This document shows, one piece after another, positions 42,144 to 51,625 of a DNA stretch of 64,000 nucleotides; position 1 is the first letter of the stretch, and every line of letters begins with the position of its first letter. The DNA lies in NCBI GenBank assembly GCA_028873695.1, contig JAPPNU010000012.1, positions 97,523 to 161,522 on the forward strand, in the 5' to 3' direction. The DNA is from Gemmatimonadota bacterium. GTDB lineage: Bacteria; Latescibacterota; UBA2968; GCA-2709665. The notes under the pieces are model-generated. The model ran no database searches. It was not told the DNA's origin and saw only the letters and a list, made by a program, of their open reading frames with translations. Position numbers and translations under genes: made by a program.

Positions 42144-43820
42144 ATGCCCCGTCTGACCGGCGGCCGGTTCATCGCCGAGACGGTCCACGGATACGGGATC
42201 ACCCACGTGTTCTACATGCCCGTGATCGCGCCGCGCGCCCTGATGGAAATGGAACGGCTTGGAATCCGGCGCATCATGACCCATGGCGAGAAGAGCGCGG
42301 CCTATATGGCCGACGCCTATGCCCGGGTCCGCCGGGGCGCCGGCATCTGCATGGCGCAATCCGTGGGGGCCGCAAACCTCGCCGCCGGGCTCCAGGACGC
42401 GTATCTCGCGTGTTCTCCCGTCATTGCAATCACCGGCCGTCAGACCCAGATCAACCGGCACCGGCACGCCTATCAGGAAGTGGACCACGTGGCGCCGTTC
42501 GACGCGGTCACCAAGTACAACGTTCTGGTGGACCAACCGGAGCAACTCCCGTATTTCCTGAGGCAGGCCTTCCGTGAAGCCACCACGGCAACGCCCGGGC
42601 CCGTTCATCTCGACATGGCGGGTTTCATCGGGGACGTGGTGGCGAACGCCGAAGCCGATCTGGACGTGGTGGCCGAAGAACCCTTCGCCAAACTGCCTCC
42701 CTTCAGGCCCGAGCCCGAGCCGGAGGCCGTCCGCAGGGCGATCGATATGCTGGCCGCCGCGGAGCGCCCGATTATCGTGGCCGGCGGAGGGATCGTCTCC
42801 TCCGGCGCCGGCGACGCGCTACGGGTGTTCGCGGAAAAGCTCTCCATACCCGTGGCCACGTCGTTGAACGCCAAGGAAGCTTTCCCTTACGACCATCCCC
42901 TCGCCGTGGGCGTGTGCGGACTGTACTCCCGCGAATGCGCCAACCGGGCCGTCTGCGAGGCGGACCTGGTCTTCTTTGTCGGAAGCCACACCGGCGGACA
43001 GGTCACGAACGACTGGACCGTACCTCCGGCCGGCACCCAAGTCATCCAGCTCGACGTCAACCCCGCTGAAATCGGACGCTCCTATCCGATCCGGCTCGGT
43101 ATTCAGGCGGACGCGAGAGCCGGACTGTCTAAATTGGTCGACGCGGCACCCGAGTCCGTCACGCGCAGCGCCTGGACGTCGCGCGTCCGGCAACTCACCT
43201 CCCAGTGGCGTGAAAGCGTGGCTCCGTACGTCAATTCTGACGAGGTACCCATTCGACCCGAGCGCCTGTGCAGGGAACTGACCCGGTACCTGCCCTCGGA
43301 TGCCATCCTCGTCTCCGATACCGGCCACTCCGGAATCTGGACCGGAACTCTGATCGATCTTACCCATCCGGGGCAGTCCTACATCCGGTGTTCCGGATCC
43401 CTCGGCTGGGGCATTCCCGCGGCCGTCGGCGCCCGGTGCGCGGCCCCGGACCGCCCCGTTATCTGCTTCACCGGTGACGGGGGTATCTGGTATCACGTCA
43501 CGGAGCTGGACACCGCCGTTCGAAACGACGTTCCCGTTGTCGTTGTGGTCAACAACAACCACTCCCTCAACCAGGAGAAGGGACTCAACGAAGATATCTA
43601 CGGCGGTCCGGAACCGGGGTCCGACGAGCTCTGGCATATGACGGACGGCGACTTTGCGAAAATGGCGGAATCCATGGACTGCCTGGGCATCACGGTGCGC
43701 AGGGCGGAGGCGTTTGGAAGCGCCCTCGACGAGGCGATCGGATCCGGAAAACCGGCCGTGATCGACGTCAAGACCCACGTCGAGGGCATCGCGCCGCCGG
43801 CGTGGTCTCCACCGGCCTGA
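42144..43820 (+). CDS. Thiamine-diphosphate-dependent enzyme (acetolactate synthase-like)
   Basis: This 558-aa protein has the three-domain ThDP layout. The N-terminal Pyr domain carries the activating Glu in RIMTHGEKSAAYMADAYARV. The middle domain runs from about 190 to 330 (RPIIVAGGGIVSSGAGDAL). The C-terminal PP domain has the ThDP motif CFTGDGGIWYHVTELDTA...NDVPVVVVVNNN. Reactions in the family include decarboxylation or ligation of 2-keto acids. The exact substrate is not readable, and absence of an ilvN partner argues against acetolactate synthase proper. AAGGAGAG precedes ATG 42144. Confidence 0.9.
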   Translation: MPRLTGGRFIAETVHGYGITHVFYMPVIAPRALMEMERLGIRRIMTHGEKSAAYMADAYARVRRGAGICMAQSVGAANLAAGLQDAYLACSPVIAITGRQTQINRHRHAYQEVDHVAPFDAVTKYNVLVDQPEQLPYFLRQAFREATTATPGPVHLDMAGFIGDVVANAEADLDVVAEEPFAKLPPFRPEPEPEAVRRAIDMLAAAERPIIVAGGGIVSSGAGDALRVFAEKLSIPVATSLNAKEAFPYDHPLAVGVCGLYSRECANRAVCEADLVFFVGSHTGGQVTNDWTVPPAGTQVIQLDVNPAEIGRSYPIRLGIQADARAGLSKLVDAAPESVTRSAWTSRVRQLTSQWRESVAPYVNSDEVPIRPERLCRELTRYLPSDAILVSDTGHSGIWTGTLIDLTHPGQSYIRCSGSLGWGIPAAVGARCAAPDRPVICFTGDGGIWYHVTELDTAVRNDVPVVVVVNNNHSLNQEKGLNEDIYGGPEPGSDELWHMTDGDFAKMAESMDCLGITVRRAEAFGSALDEAIGSGKPAVIDVKTHVEGIAPPAWSPPA

Positions 43821-43954
43821 AAATCGCGGATCGTTCGAGCGGTCCGGGCGCGCGGGATTGCTGTTGCCTGTGCTCGCGGGATTCCGCATATTCACGCACG
43901 CAACCCGTGTTCACCACCTGCGCGTCTCCCAACCCGATGGCAAGGAAGGTTTCT

Positions 43955-45520
43955 ATGGATAGAGTCAGTCGTCGTTCCGTTGTAACGCTCGGTTCAATCC
44001 TGCTCCTGGCGCTCGTGTTTCCCGCCACGGCATGCGCAGGAGAAACCGCCGCCGGCGAGTCGACAAACAGCTGGATACAGACCAAACTTGCCGACCTGGA
44101 CATGCTCTTCGGAAACACGGTCGAACTTCTGGCGGCGGTCCTCTTCGCGTCGTTCGGCACCGGGATTCCGCTCATCGTCGTCGTGCTCCTGCTGGGCGGC
44201 ATCTTTTATTCCTTTTTCTTCGGCTGGATTTCCCTGAAGGGACTCCGCCATTCCATCGACGTCATCCGCGGACGCTACGACAATCCGGACGATCCCGGGG
44301 AGATTTCGCATTTCCAGGCCCTCACCAGCGCGCTCTCAGCCACGGTCGGGCTCGGAAACATCGCCGGAGTCGCCATCGCCGTAAGTCTCGGCGGGCCGGG
44401 CGCGATTTTCTGGATGCTCGTCACCGCGGTCTTCGGCATGTCCTCCAAGCTCGCCTCCTGCACTCTGGCAGTCATGTACAGGAAGATACACCCCGACGGC
44501 CACGTCTCGGGCGGACCCATGTATTACCTCGAGAACGGCCTCAAGTTAAAAGGCATGGGGGCGTTCGGACGCACTCTGGCGGTCATGTTCGCCTTTCTGA
44601 CCGTGGGGGGAAGCCTGGGCGGCGGCAATATGTTCCAGGCCAATCAGACGCTGGAAATACTGGGCACCGTTTCCCCGGTCTTCAAGGACTACAACTGGCT
44701 GGTCGGCATCGTACTCGCCGCAATGGTCGCCGTCGTGATCATCGGCGGGATCAGGCGGATCGGACGCGTCACGTCCCGCATTGTGCCAACCATGTGCCTG
44801 CTGTACGTCGCCACCTGTCTTCTGATCATCCTTGCCAACTTTACGCGCATTCCTGAAATGCTGATCACCATCTTCAGCCAGGCCTTTTCGCCCCATGCGC
44901 TCTACGGCGGATTCGTCGGCGTGCTGGTAACCGGCATCCGACGCGCCGCTTTTTCCAACGAAGCAGGCCTCGGATCCGCGGCATTCGCACACGCTGCGGC
45001 CAGAACAGATGAACCCGCCCGGGAGGGCATGGTCGCGATGATCGGGCCGTTCATCGACACGATCATCATCTGTCTGATGACGGGGCTCGTCTGCCTCATC
45101 ACGGGCGTGTACGCGGACCCCCAGTTCCTCGGGCAGGCCCAGCAGGGGCAGCCGGTCGGCGCCGCGATGACGGCCGCGGCATTCGAGACCTTCATCCCGG
45201 GCGCAAGGCACGTCCTCGCCATTGCCGTCGTCCTGTTCGCCTATTCCACCATGATCTCCTGGTCCTATTACGGTGAGCGGGCATGGGAGTATCTCTTCGG
45301 CACGGGCACCATTCTCGTATTCCGCGTCATCTTCGTCGCATTTGTCTTCCTCGGCGCGGTAACCGCTCTGACCAACGTACTCAACTTCACCGACATGATG
45401 ATCCTCGGAATGGCTTTCCCGAACATCATCGGCGGTGTGATCCTGAGCCCGCACATCAAGGCCACCCTCAACGATTACTGGGACCGGCTGAAATCCGGGC
45501 AGATGAAAGTGTATAAATAG
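43955..45520 (+). CDS. Alanine/glycine:cation symporter (AGCS family)
   Basis: This 521-aa membrane protein begins with an N-terminal signal-like helix. It has the AGCS motif FQALTSALSATVGLGNIAGVAIAVSLGGPGA, the GGPMYYLENGL loop, and RRAAFSNEAGLGSAAFAHAAARTDEPAREGMVAM. It imports alanine or glycine with sodium or protons across the inner membrane. AAGGAAGG precedes ATG 43955. The strong terminator after it ends the unit. It lies 134 bp after the ThDP enzyme, so the two may be co-transcribed. Confidence 0.94.
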   Translation: MDRVSRRSVVTLGSILLLALVFPATACAGETAAGESTNSWIQTKLADLDMLFGNTVELLAAVLFASFGTGIPLIVVVLLLGGIFYSFFFGWISLKGLRHSIDVIRGRYDNPDDPGEISHFQALTSALSATVGLGNIAGVAIAVSLGGPGAIFWMLVTAVFGMSSKLASCTLAVMYRKIHPDGHVSGGPMYYLENGLKLKGMGAFGRTLAVMFAFLTVGGSLGGGNMFQANQTLEILGTVSPVFKDYNWLVGIVLAAMVAVVIIGGIRRIGRVTSRIVPTMCLLYVATCLLIILANFTRIPEMLITIFSQAFSPHALYGGFVGVLVTGIRRAAFSNEAGLGSAAFAHAAARTDEPAREGMVAMIGPFIDTIIICLMTGLVCLITGVYADPQFLGQAQQGQPVGAAMTAAAFETFIPGARHVLAIAVVLFAYSTMISWSYYGERAWEYLFGTGTILVFRVIFVAFVFLGAVTALTNVLNFTDMMILGMAFPNIIGGVILSPHIKATLNDYWDRLKSGQMKVYK

Positions 45521-45536
45521 GTACCGGAGACTTAAG

Positions 45537-45571
45537 AAAAAGGGCGCTGCGGTTTCGCAGCGCCCCTTTTT
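45537..45571 (+). terminator. Intrinsic terminator after the AGCS symporter
   Basis: GGGCGCTGCG (45542-45551) pairs with CGCAGCGCCC (45556-45565) around GTTT, with five T residues after it and A residues before. It is a perfect 10-bp stem. Confidence 0.92.
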
Positions 45572-45819
45572 ATGCGCGGGACCTACCCCCTGACCCCCTT
45601 CCTGAAGGAAGGGGGAACCGGGGTTCCTCGGTGAATTATCCTTGAGAAGAATCGAAGATGACGTACTCCCGACTTTGACAAATGTTTGCGATGACGCCGG
45701 GACAGCGTTGCCCCATCGATCAGAGTGTTTTTGGGTGACGACCGGCAAGGCGACGTCCGGCTTTTCTCCCTCTTTCCTTTAGGAGAGAGGGCCGGGGAGA
45801 GAGGTCGCCGACAGCTTTT
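45572..45819. repeat. Repeat modules between convergent genes
   Basis: A 'taccccctgacccccttcctgaaggaaggggga' module (about 45585) and an 'aggagagagggccggggagagaggt' module (about 45780) match those at 733/868 and 38680/38770. No gene was seen. Confidence 0.65.
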
Positions 45820-46794
45820 CTAGACATCCGCAATCGATACGGGTTCGCCGGTTTCGAGCGACCGGTTCACCGCGACCACAACCTGCTGGGTCTTCACGGC
45901 GTCGGCGTAGGGACATCGCAGCTTCGATCGGTCGCCGGTGCGCACCGCCTCGATAAAGGCGTTGTCCATTTCCTGCCAGTATTCATTGCCGACCTCGAAA
46001 CGCTCGGACCGGTCCCCCTGCACAACCGTAATGGATTTTCTCTCTTTGTATTCGATGACCATGTCTTTCGTGTAAATGTCCAACCCGCCGCGATGGCCGC
46101 ACGACAGGAAACAGGCCGAAAAAAGCGTCGCCAGCGTGCCGTTCTCGAAAATGAGCGTGGCCGCGCTCGCGTCTTCGATATCGTAGCCTTCCACGTCCGT
46201 CATCAACCCTTTACGGCCCCCCGCAAATACGGTTTTCACGTCACCGAAGAGATACCGTGCCATGTCCGTCACGTGAACCGTCTGCTCCACGGCCTGCCCG
46301 CCGGACAAATGCTTCCGGCGCCACCAGTAGGAACCCGGCAGCCCTCCCATCCAGTAGCCGATCGCCAGCCCGACCTGACGGTGTGCAAGCAGGTCCCGCG
46401 TTCTGTCGATAATGTCCAGGTACCGACCCTGAAAGCCCACGCAGGAAATCACGTCGTGTTCCCGAATGGCCGCGTCCGCCTCCCGCGCCGTATCCATGCC
46501 CAGGTCGATCGGTTTCTCGACAAAGAGCGCGATCCCCTTCTCCGCGGCCAGGATCTCCTGCGTCTCGTGCGCAAACGGAGGAACGCAGATGTAGACCGCA
46601 TCCAGCTCCACCTCATTCAGCATGGACCTGTAGTCCGTGAACACGCCGGCGTTCCATTCCTCCGCGGCCTCGGCGGCCTTCGCCCGGTCCACGTCGCAGA
46701 CGGCCACCACCGCGACGTCGTCTATACGCTTCAAGTGCCGGCGATGCGCGCGTGAGATATTCCCCGCGCCGATAAAGCCAACCTTCACCGTCAT
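45820..46794 (-). CDS. Gfo/Idh/MocA family oxidoreductase
   Basis: This 324-aa protein has an N-terminal Rossmann motif (VGFIGAGNISRAHRRHL), the catalytic Lys motif ALFVEKPIDLG and CVGFQGRY. A C-terminal beta-sheet domain has GGQAVEQTVHVTDMARYLFGDV, including the conserved His of this family. It is an NAD(P)-dependent sugar/polyol oxidoreductase of unknown substrate. AAGGAT lies 7 nt before ATG 46794. It stands alone between repeat-containing gaps. Confidence 0.93.
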   Translation of the reverse strand: MTVKVGFIGAGNISRAHRRHLKRIDDVAVVAVCDVDRAKAAEAAEEWNAGVFTDYRSMLNEVELDAVYICVPPFAHETQEILAAEKGIALFVEKPIDLGMDTAREADAAIREHDVISCVGFQGRYLDIIDRTRDLLAHRQVGLAIGYWMGGLPGSYWWRRKHLSGGQAVEQTVHVTDMARYLFGDVKTVFAGGRKGLMTDVEGYDIEDASAATLIFENGTLATLFSACFLSCGHRGGLDIYTKDMVIEYKERKSITVVQGDRSERFEVGNEYWQEMDNAFIEAVRTGDRSKLRCPYADAVKTQQVVVAVNRSLETGEPVSIADV

Positions 46795-46841
46795 CGCAGA
46801 TCCTTTTCAACTTTCGAAGGGTCGTCAGTTAGCCCTAATAT

Positions 46842-47025
46842 CGCAAAAACCGCAACGCGACACCGCGACGAAAGATTCCGAAACGGGCCGAAATAGTCGT
46901 CAGGAAGGACATTTTTTTCGTTCACGTCCAGCAACCTGGTGTATCCTGCTAATCCGCAGTTTAATCGCCTCTATTAACTCGCACGTATTCGAATTAACGT
47001 CCTCGAAAACTGACGAATCCTGGTT
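46842..47025 (+). repeat. Dispersed intergenic repeat R1, copy 2
   Basis: This 184-bp copy is clearly similar to 24671-24853 in the same orientation. Its end abuts the stop codon of the UPF0182 gene (47028). Confidence 0.8.
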
Positions 47026-47027
47026 AG

Positions 47028-49802
47028 CTATTTCAACGCTTCCTTCAGCGCCCGGATCGTCTCCTCCAGCGCCTTCATCTCCTTGCCCGCCTGTTCCCAG
47101 TCCCATTTCTGCAGCGCCGATCGCACGCGCGAGTAGTGGGTATCCGCCCTTGCAGCCAGTTCGGCCGCGGAACGACCGGTCTGATCGACAGCCGGCGTCG
47201 CCGGCCCTTCCTCTTCACGCTCGGCCAGGGTGGCGCCGACACCTTCTCCGAACAGAACCGTCAGCGCCTCCTCGAACGTATTCCGCATCACCACCTGCCC
47301 GCCGAAGGCCACGATCACCTGCTTCAGCTCCGGAATCGCCGTACTGCGTTCCTGCTGCCGCCTCGGCGGAGGCTGACCCCCGGGTATCCCCTCCTCCTGC
47401 CCGTACGCCTGCTGGTCGGACTCCTGCCTCGCCTGGAGATAGATGGGTTCGACGTAGATGAATGAACTCTCCACCGGAATGGCCAGCAGGTTCCCGCGGA
47501 TTACCTCCGATCCGCGCTGCCCCCACAGTGTCAACTGGCTTGAGATCTCCGGCTGCTGGTCCACCCTCGCTTCGATCTGCATCGGACCGTAGATGAGCTT
47601 GTCCTTGGGAAGCTTATAGACCAGCAGGTGTCCGTAGTTTTCACCGTCGGACCGCGCCGCGAGCCAGGCGATCATATTGTCTCTCTTCGCGGGCGTGAAC
47701 GGCACCATCAGCAGGAATTCCTCCTGGCTCTCGCCCGGCAGCTTGACAATGATATAATAAGGCAGCATCGGCTGCGGCTGGTCGCTGTAAATCTCGTTCG
47801 GGATCTCCCAGAGGTCCTCCTGGTTGAAGAAGACGTTGACGTCTTCCATGTGATAGCTCCGGTACATGGAGGCCTGCGCGTAAAACAGGTCGATAGGATA
47901 CCTCACGTGCGCTCTCAGGTTTTCCGGCATGGCGGACATCGGCTGGAACACCCCCGGGAACATCTCGCCATAAGATCGAATCAGCGGATCTTCCGCGTCC
48001 ACCTGATAGAACGTCACCGTGCCGTTGTAGGCGTCGACCACGACTTTGACAGAGTTTCTGATATAGTTGATCCTCATGCGTCCCGAGCGCGTGGAATACG
48101 GATACATATCGGAAATCGTGTACGCATCCTGTATCCAGTAGAGCCTGCCTTCGGACGCCACGATATAGGGATCGGTGTCGTACATGAGGAAGGGAACCAG
48201 CGTCTGGACACGCTCCCGGATCTGCCGGCGGAACATGATGCGGCTATCGGGCAATATGTAACCGCTCAGCAGGAGGCTTACGTCCCAGAATCGTATGGCG
48301 AACGCCAGCCGATTGATGAAGCCGCCCGTGGGAACGCCCCCTGTCCCTTCATACGTCGAATACTGGTTCTCATCGCCCTTCGGGTAGTCGAATTCCTGAA
48401 TCCCCGTCTTCACCGCCACGTAAGCGTAGGTTCTTTCACCGTAGTAGATCTCGGGCCGATCGACCTCCAGCCCCGGATCCGAAACCGGCGGAATATCCTT
48501 GACCATGAACGCCGGCAGACCCTCCGGGGTGACGTGGTTGACCGGGCTGATGGTCACCCCGTATCCGTGGGTGTACTGCAGACGCTCGTTGACCCAGTTC
48601 CTCGCCTGGGACGGCAGGCGGTTTGTGTCCAGTTCCCGGGCGGACAGCATCACCTGCCGGTATACGCCATCCACCGTATACCGGTCCACGTCCACGTTCG
48701 GAAACACGTAATAGGGACGGATTTCCTGCACCTGCTGGTAGGTCTGCTTCAGGGGTCGCTCGTCCCAGATCCGGATATTTCGCATCGTCAGCGGGTTCGC
48801 CTGAATATCCGCCAGCGTCAGGTCCTCCGAGGCCTCGAAAGGCTGCTCGACGATCCGGTCCAGCCCGTATGCCCGGTTGGTCGCCTCGATGTTGTACTTT
48901 ATATAGGGGCCTTCACGACGGAGTTCGCTCGGTTCCACCACAAGTTTCTGGACCACGGTGGCGGGAACCGCCCCCACGACGATCGTTCCGACGACCAGCA
49001 CACCGACGCCTCTGAGCGGCAGCCGGGTATTGGGCGATCTGACATTCAGAAACAGGAAGACTGCCGCGGCCAGGAAGACGATCACCATCACCCAGAATGC
49101 CCAGATCTGAACGTTGACGTCCACGTAACCGGCCCCGAAAAACCGCCCCTGCGAATACAGCAGGCCGTAGATTTTCAGCCGGTACTTCCATGCCAGCGCG
49201 AGGAGGAATACCCCGCCCAATCCCGACAGATGGGCCATCGGTCGTTCCCCCACCTCGAGCCCCTCCCGGATCCCAATGCCACCCGCAGTGACGTACATCG
49301 CCACAACCACCAGTGCCGACAACACCAGCGCCGCAATCAGATACCCGGACAGAAAGTCGTAAAACGGAAGCAGAAACACATAAAAGCCCACCTCGTTATT
49401 GAAAATCGGATCGACGGCGCCGAACGGCTGTTCGTAGAGGTACCGCAGAAGAACCGGCCATTGGCTGGCGCCGATGTTGCCCAGGATAAACACCAGCACG
49501 GCCGCGATGAAGACCTGGGTTTTTCGGGACTGAAACACGCCTCCGGCTTCGCCGTCCACCCGCAGCGCCCGTTGCGTTATCTTCCCGGCGATCCACAGGT
49601 TCACCCCCACCACCACGGCCGCAATCGCGCCGAATAACATGCCCGATCCGAAGCGGGCGCGAATGATACGCCAGAAAACCGAATCGAATTCCAGGCTCTT
49701 GAACCAGAGCCAGTCCGTATAGTACGACACCAGAAAACTGATACCGAAAAACCCGCCAACCAGCACGCCAAGAACGATCCATCCCTTCGGACGCCCATCC
49801 AT
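47028..49802 (-). CDS. UPF0182-family large membrane protein
   Basis: This 924-aa protein has about seven membrane helices in the first 300 residues, starting IVLGVLVGGFFGISFLVSYY followed by YTDWLWFKSL. The large, mostly extracytoplasmic part contains NIRIWDERPLKQTYQQ, EIYYGERTYAYV and FVEPIY-type segments. A tail of about 100 residues is Glu/Ala-rich and helical (AAELAARADTHYSRVRSALQ). This order is diagnostic of UPF0182 (COG1615), conserved in many bacteria but of unknown function. ATG 49802 with GGGAG upstream is used. It may act in envelope maintenance, which is an inference. Confidence 0.92.
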   Translation of the reverse strand: MDGRPKGWIVLGVLVGGFFGISFLVSYYTDWLWFKSLEFDSVFWRIIRARFGSGMLFGAIAAVVVGVNLWIAGKITQRALRVDGEAGGVFQSRKTQVFIAAVLVFILGNIGASQWPVLLRYLYEQPFGAVDPIFNNEVGFYVFLLPFYDFLSGYLIAALVLSALVVVAMYVTAGGIGIREGLEVGERPMAHLSGLGGVFLLALAWKYRLKIYGLLYSQGRFFGAGYVDVNVQIWAFWVMVIVFLAAAVFLFLNVRSPNTRLPLRGVGVLVVGTIVVGAVPATVVQKLVVEPSELRREGPYIKYNIEATNRAYGLDRIVEQPFEASEDLTLADIQANPLTMRNIRIWDERPLKQTYQQVQEIRPYYVFPNVDVDRYTVDGVYRQVMLSARELDTNRLPSQARNWVNERLQYTHGYGVTISPVNHVTPEGLPAFMVKDIPPVSDPGLEVDRPEIYYGERTYAYVAVKTGIQEFDYPKGDENQYSTYEGTGGVPTGGFINRLAFAIRFWDVSLLLSGYILPDSRIMFRRQIRERVQTLVPFLMYDTDPYIVASEGRLYWIQDAYTISDMYPYSTRSGRMRINYIRNSVKVVVDAYNGTVTFYQVDAEDPLIRSYGEMFPGVFQPMSAMPENLRAHVRYPIDLFYAQASMYRSYHMEDVNVFFNQEDLWEIPNEIYSDQPQPMLPYYIIVKLPGESQEEFLLMVPFTPAKRDNMIAWLAARSDGENYGHLLVYKLPKDKLIYGPMQIEARVDQQPEISSQLTLWGQRGSEVIRGNLLAIPVESSFIYVEPIYLQARQESDQQAYGQEEGIPGGQPPPRRQQERSTAIPELKQVIVAFGGQVVMRNTFEEALTVLFGEGVGATLAEREEEGPATPAVDQTGRSAAELAARADTHYSRVRSALQKWDWEQAGKEMKALEETIRALKEALK

Positions 49803-50128
49803 AGTGCTCCCTTTCCGAAAATATGGCGAAGTGATGATTTCCTTCACAAGTAAACAAAAAAACCGCTTTCTGTCAGCAAAAACATTTAAAGGCAGTGAGA
49901 GGTGAGACGTAAGGCGGTAGAAGAAGCCCTTGCCCGATATTTTATTCCTCCTTGCCTCCGGCACGAAAAGAATCCTCACAAGGCAGGCAATCTCTACTCT
50001 CTCCGTCCAAAGTCTTCCCAATTTTGAGGAGCACGCCGTATGCATGATCTGGAAGGGAAAGGCAAACGAAGGCTTTGTCCTTTCATGCGAGCTTTTTTCT
50101 CATAAATCCTTTGTTTTTCTTCTTTTAC

Positions 50129-50160
50129 GTCCTTTTTCTTATGCGCGGAAGAAAAAGGAC
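50129..50160. repeat. Perfect 12-bp hairpin in the UPF0182-SDR gap
   Basis: GTCCTTTTTCTT (50129-50140) is exactly complementary to AAGAAAAAGGAC (50149-50160), with an 8-base loop. The stem is A/T-rich, unlike typical GC-stem terminators. Confidence 0.75.
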
Positions 50161-50360
50161 CAAAAAGAAGCGCGCCCTTCGGCAGGGGGCCGGTTTTTCC
50201 ACGAACTCCCTCAGAGGCATACACTTGCGGCTGTGTCCTGCGTACGAATGAGACCTAAAAGTACTTCAATGCTGGACGGAATAGCGTGGAAAAACCCCCC
50301 ATACCCCCGGTCGCCGATTGTGAAATGCATTGATGGAGAGAGGTCTCGCATTCAGATAGG

Positions 50361-50570
50361 CATTCGGATATCGAACGCGAAGTCTCTCGCGAGCACTTCC
50401 AGAGCAGGGCGCGTAATTCCGTACAGCATCGAGGATTGGATTGTCTCCGAGGTTAGAAGGCCAGAGGATCCGGTGCATCCAGTGAGGGTATTCGCGCCAT
50501 GCATAACGCAGGCCCCGCGCCCAGCGGCGACTTTTGGTTCCTTTTGGTCGCTTCAAAAGGAACACGCCGT
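50361..50570. repeat. Dispersed repeat R2, copy 1
   Basis: About 210 bp matches 63800-64000 in the same orientation at roughly 85% by eye. Nearly identical blocks include CAGTGAGGGTATTCGCGCCA and GGCCCCGCGCCCAGCGGCGA. On the minus strand both copies keep one open frame (see findings). Confidence 0.8.
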
Positions 50571-50806
50571 AGGCAGGGAATTTGGGGAAAAGGGGATTTT
50601 GAATTTGGTTTTGTTCTTGATCTTGGCTGACGGCTGATCGCTGACAGCTCCGTCCGAGGTGGCCGGGTGGGGAAGTTCCCGCGGCCGAGGACGGAACACT
50701 ACCATTTGACATCCGGCGTCGCCTTTATCTTATTGTCCCTGTCGTTCGTCAGTCTCCGCGGCCTGATTTGAACCGGTGTCCCGTCCCCGAACAACAGGAG
50801 TGCGCC

Positions 50807-51595
50807 ATGTCGGAATTTGAGAAAAAAGTGGTCATCGTCACCGGCGGCGCCAAGGGCATCGGCAGGGGTATCTGTCTTGCATTCGCCCGCGAGGGCGCCC
50901 GCGTACTCGGCGCCGACGTGGACCTGAAGGCCGGTGAACGCCTGGCAGCCGAGAGCGGTTCCCTTCCCGGCCGTATCCGGTTTCAGGCGGCGGACGTGGC
51001 GCGGGACGACGCCTGCCGGGCGCTGGCGCGAACCGCCGTTTCCGAATGGGGCGGCGTGGACGTCCTCTGCAACAACGTCGGCGTCCAGCCCGTCAGCAGC
51101 TACCTGCCCGCCCATGAACTGCCCGAAGAAACGTGGGACTACATCCTCAACGTGAACCTGAAGAGCGCCTTCCTGATGACCCGGCACTGCGTACCCGAAA
51201 TGATCAAACGCGGAGGCGGCGTGATCATCAACACCGCCAGCGTCCAGGGGCTGCAATCCACCAGGGGCGTCTGCGCCTACGCCGCGAGCAAAGGGGGCAT
51301 CCTCTCCCTGACGCGGCAACTCGCCCTGGAATACGCGGAAGACAACGTGCGCGTGCTGGCCGTCAACCCCGGCACCATCGACACGCCGCTGGTCGACGAG
51401 GCCCTTCAGGCCATGGGCGGCGACGAGACGGAACATCGGGAACGCATGGGCCGGTCCCATCCCATCGGCCGGATCGGCACGCCGCAGGACATCGCGAATG
51501 CCGTGCTGTTCCTCGCCAGCGAAAAAGCGTCCTTCATGACCGGCGAAAACGTCTGCGTGGACGGCGGGATGATGGCCAAAGGCGCGTGGAGCTGA
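50807..51595 (+). CDS. Short-chain dehydrogenase/reductase (SDR)
   Basis: This 262-aa classical SDR has TGGAKGIG (12-19), NNVG in CNNVGVQPV, the Ser of IINTASVQG, YxxxK in CAYAASKGG and the C-terminal ENVCVDGGMMAKG. It uses NAD(P) to oxidise or reduce an alcohol/carbonyl. CAGGAG lies 6 nt before ATG 50807. It is followed after 30 bp by a DUF2231 protein on the same strand, probably in the same transcript. Confidence 0.93.
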   Translation: MSEFEKKVVIVTGGAKGIGRGICLAFAREGARVLGADVDLKAGERLAAESGSLPGRIRFQAADVARDDACRALARTAVSEWGGVDVLCNNVGVQPVSSYLPAHELPEETWDYILNVNLKSAFLMTRHCVPEMIKRGGGVIINTASVQGLQSTRGVCAYAASKGGILSLTRQLALEYAEDNVRVLAVNPGTIDTPLVDEALQAMGGDETEHRERMGRSHPIGRIGTPQDIANAVLFLASEKASFMTGENVCVDGGMMAKGAWS

Positions 51596-51625
51596 TCGCC
51601 CGGGGCCCGGTTCACAACCGCATCT

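Larger units (their letters stand above)
49803..50806. other. About 1 kb without a recognised gene
   Basis: This gap is less GC-rich than its surroundings. It contains a perfect 12-bp hairpin at 50129-50160, a 210-bp dispersed repeat at 50361-50570 and a GCTGA-type run at 50624-50650. The ribosome site of the next SDR gene is CAGGAG at 50795-50800. Open frames here overlap repeats and have no family resemblance, so none is annotated. Confidence 0.55.

Noticed and set aside
47628..49637. Long plus-strand open frame of 669 codons
   Set aside because: It is the antisense shadow of the UPF0182 gene: low-complexity His/Arg/Asp-rich translation, no ribosome site and no family resemblance.
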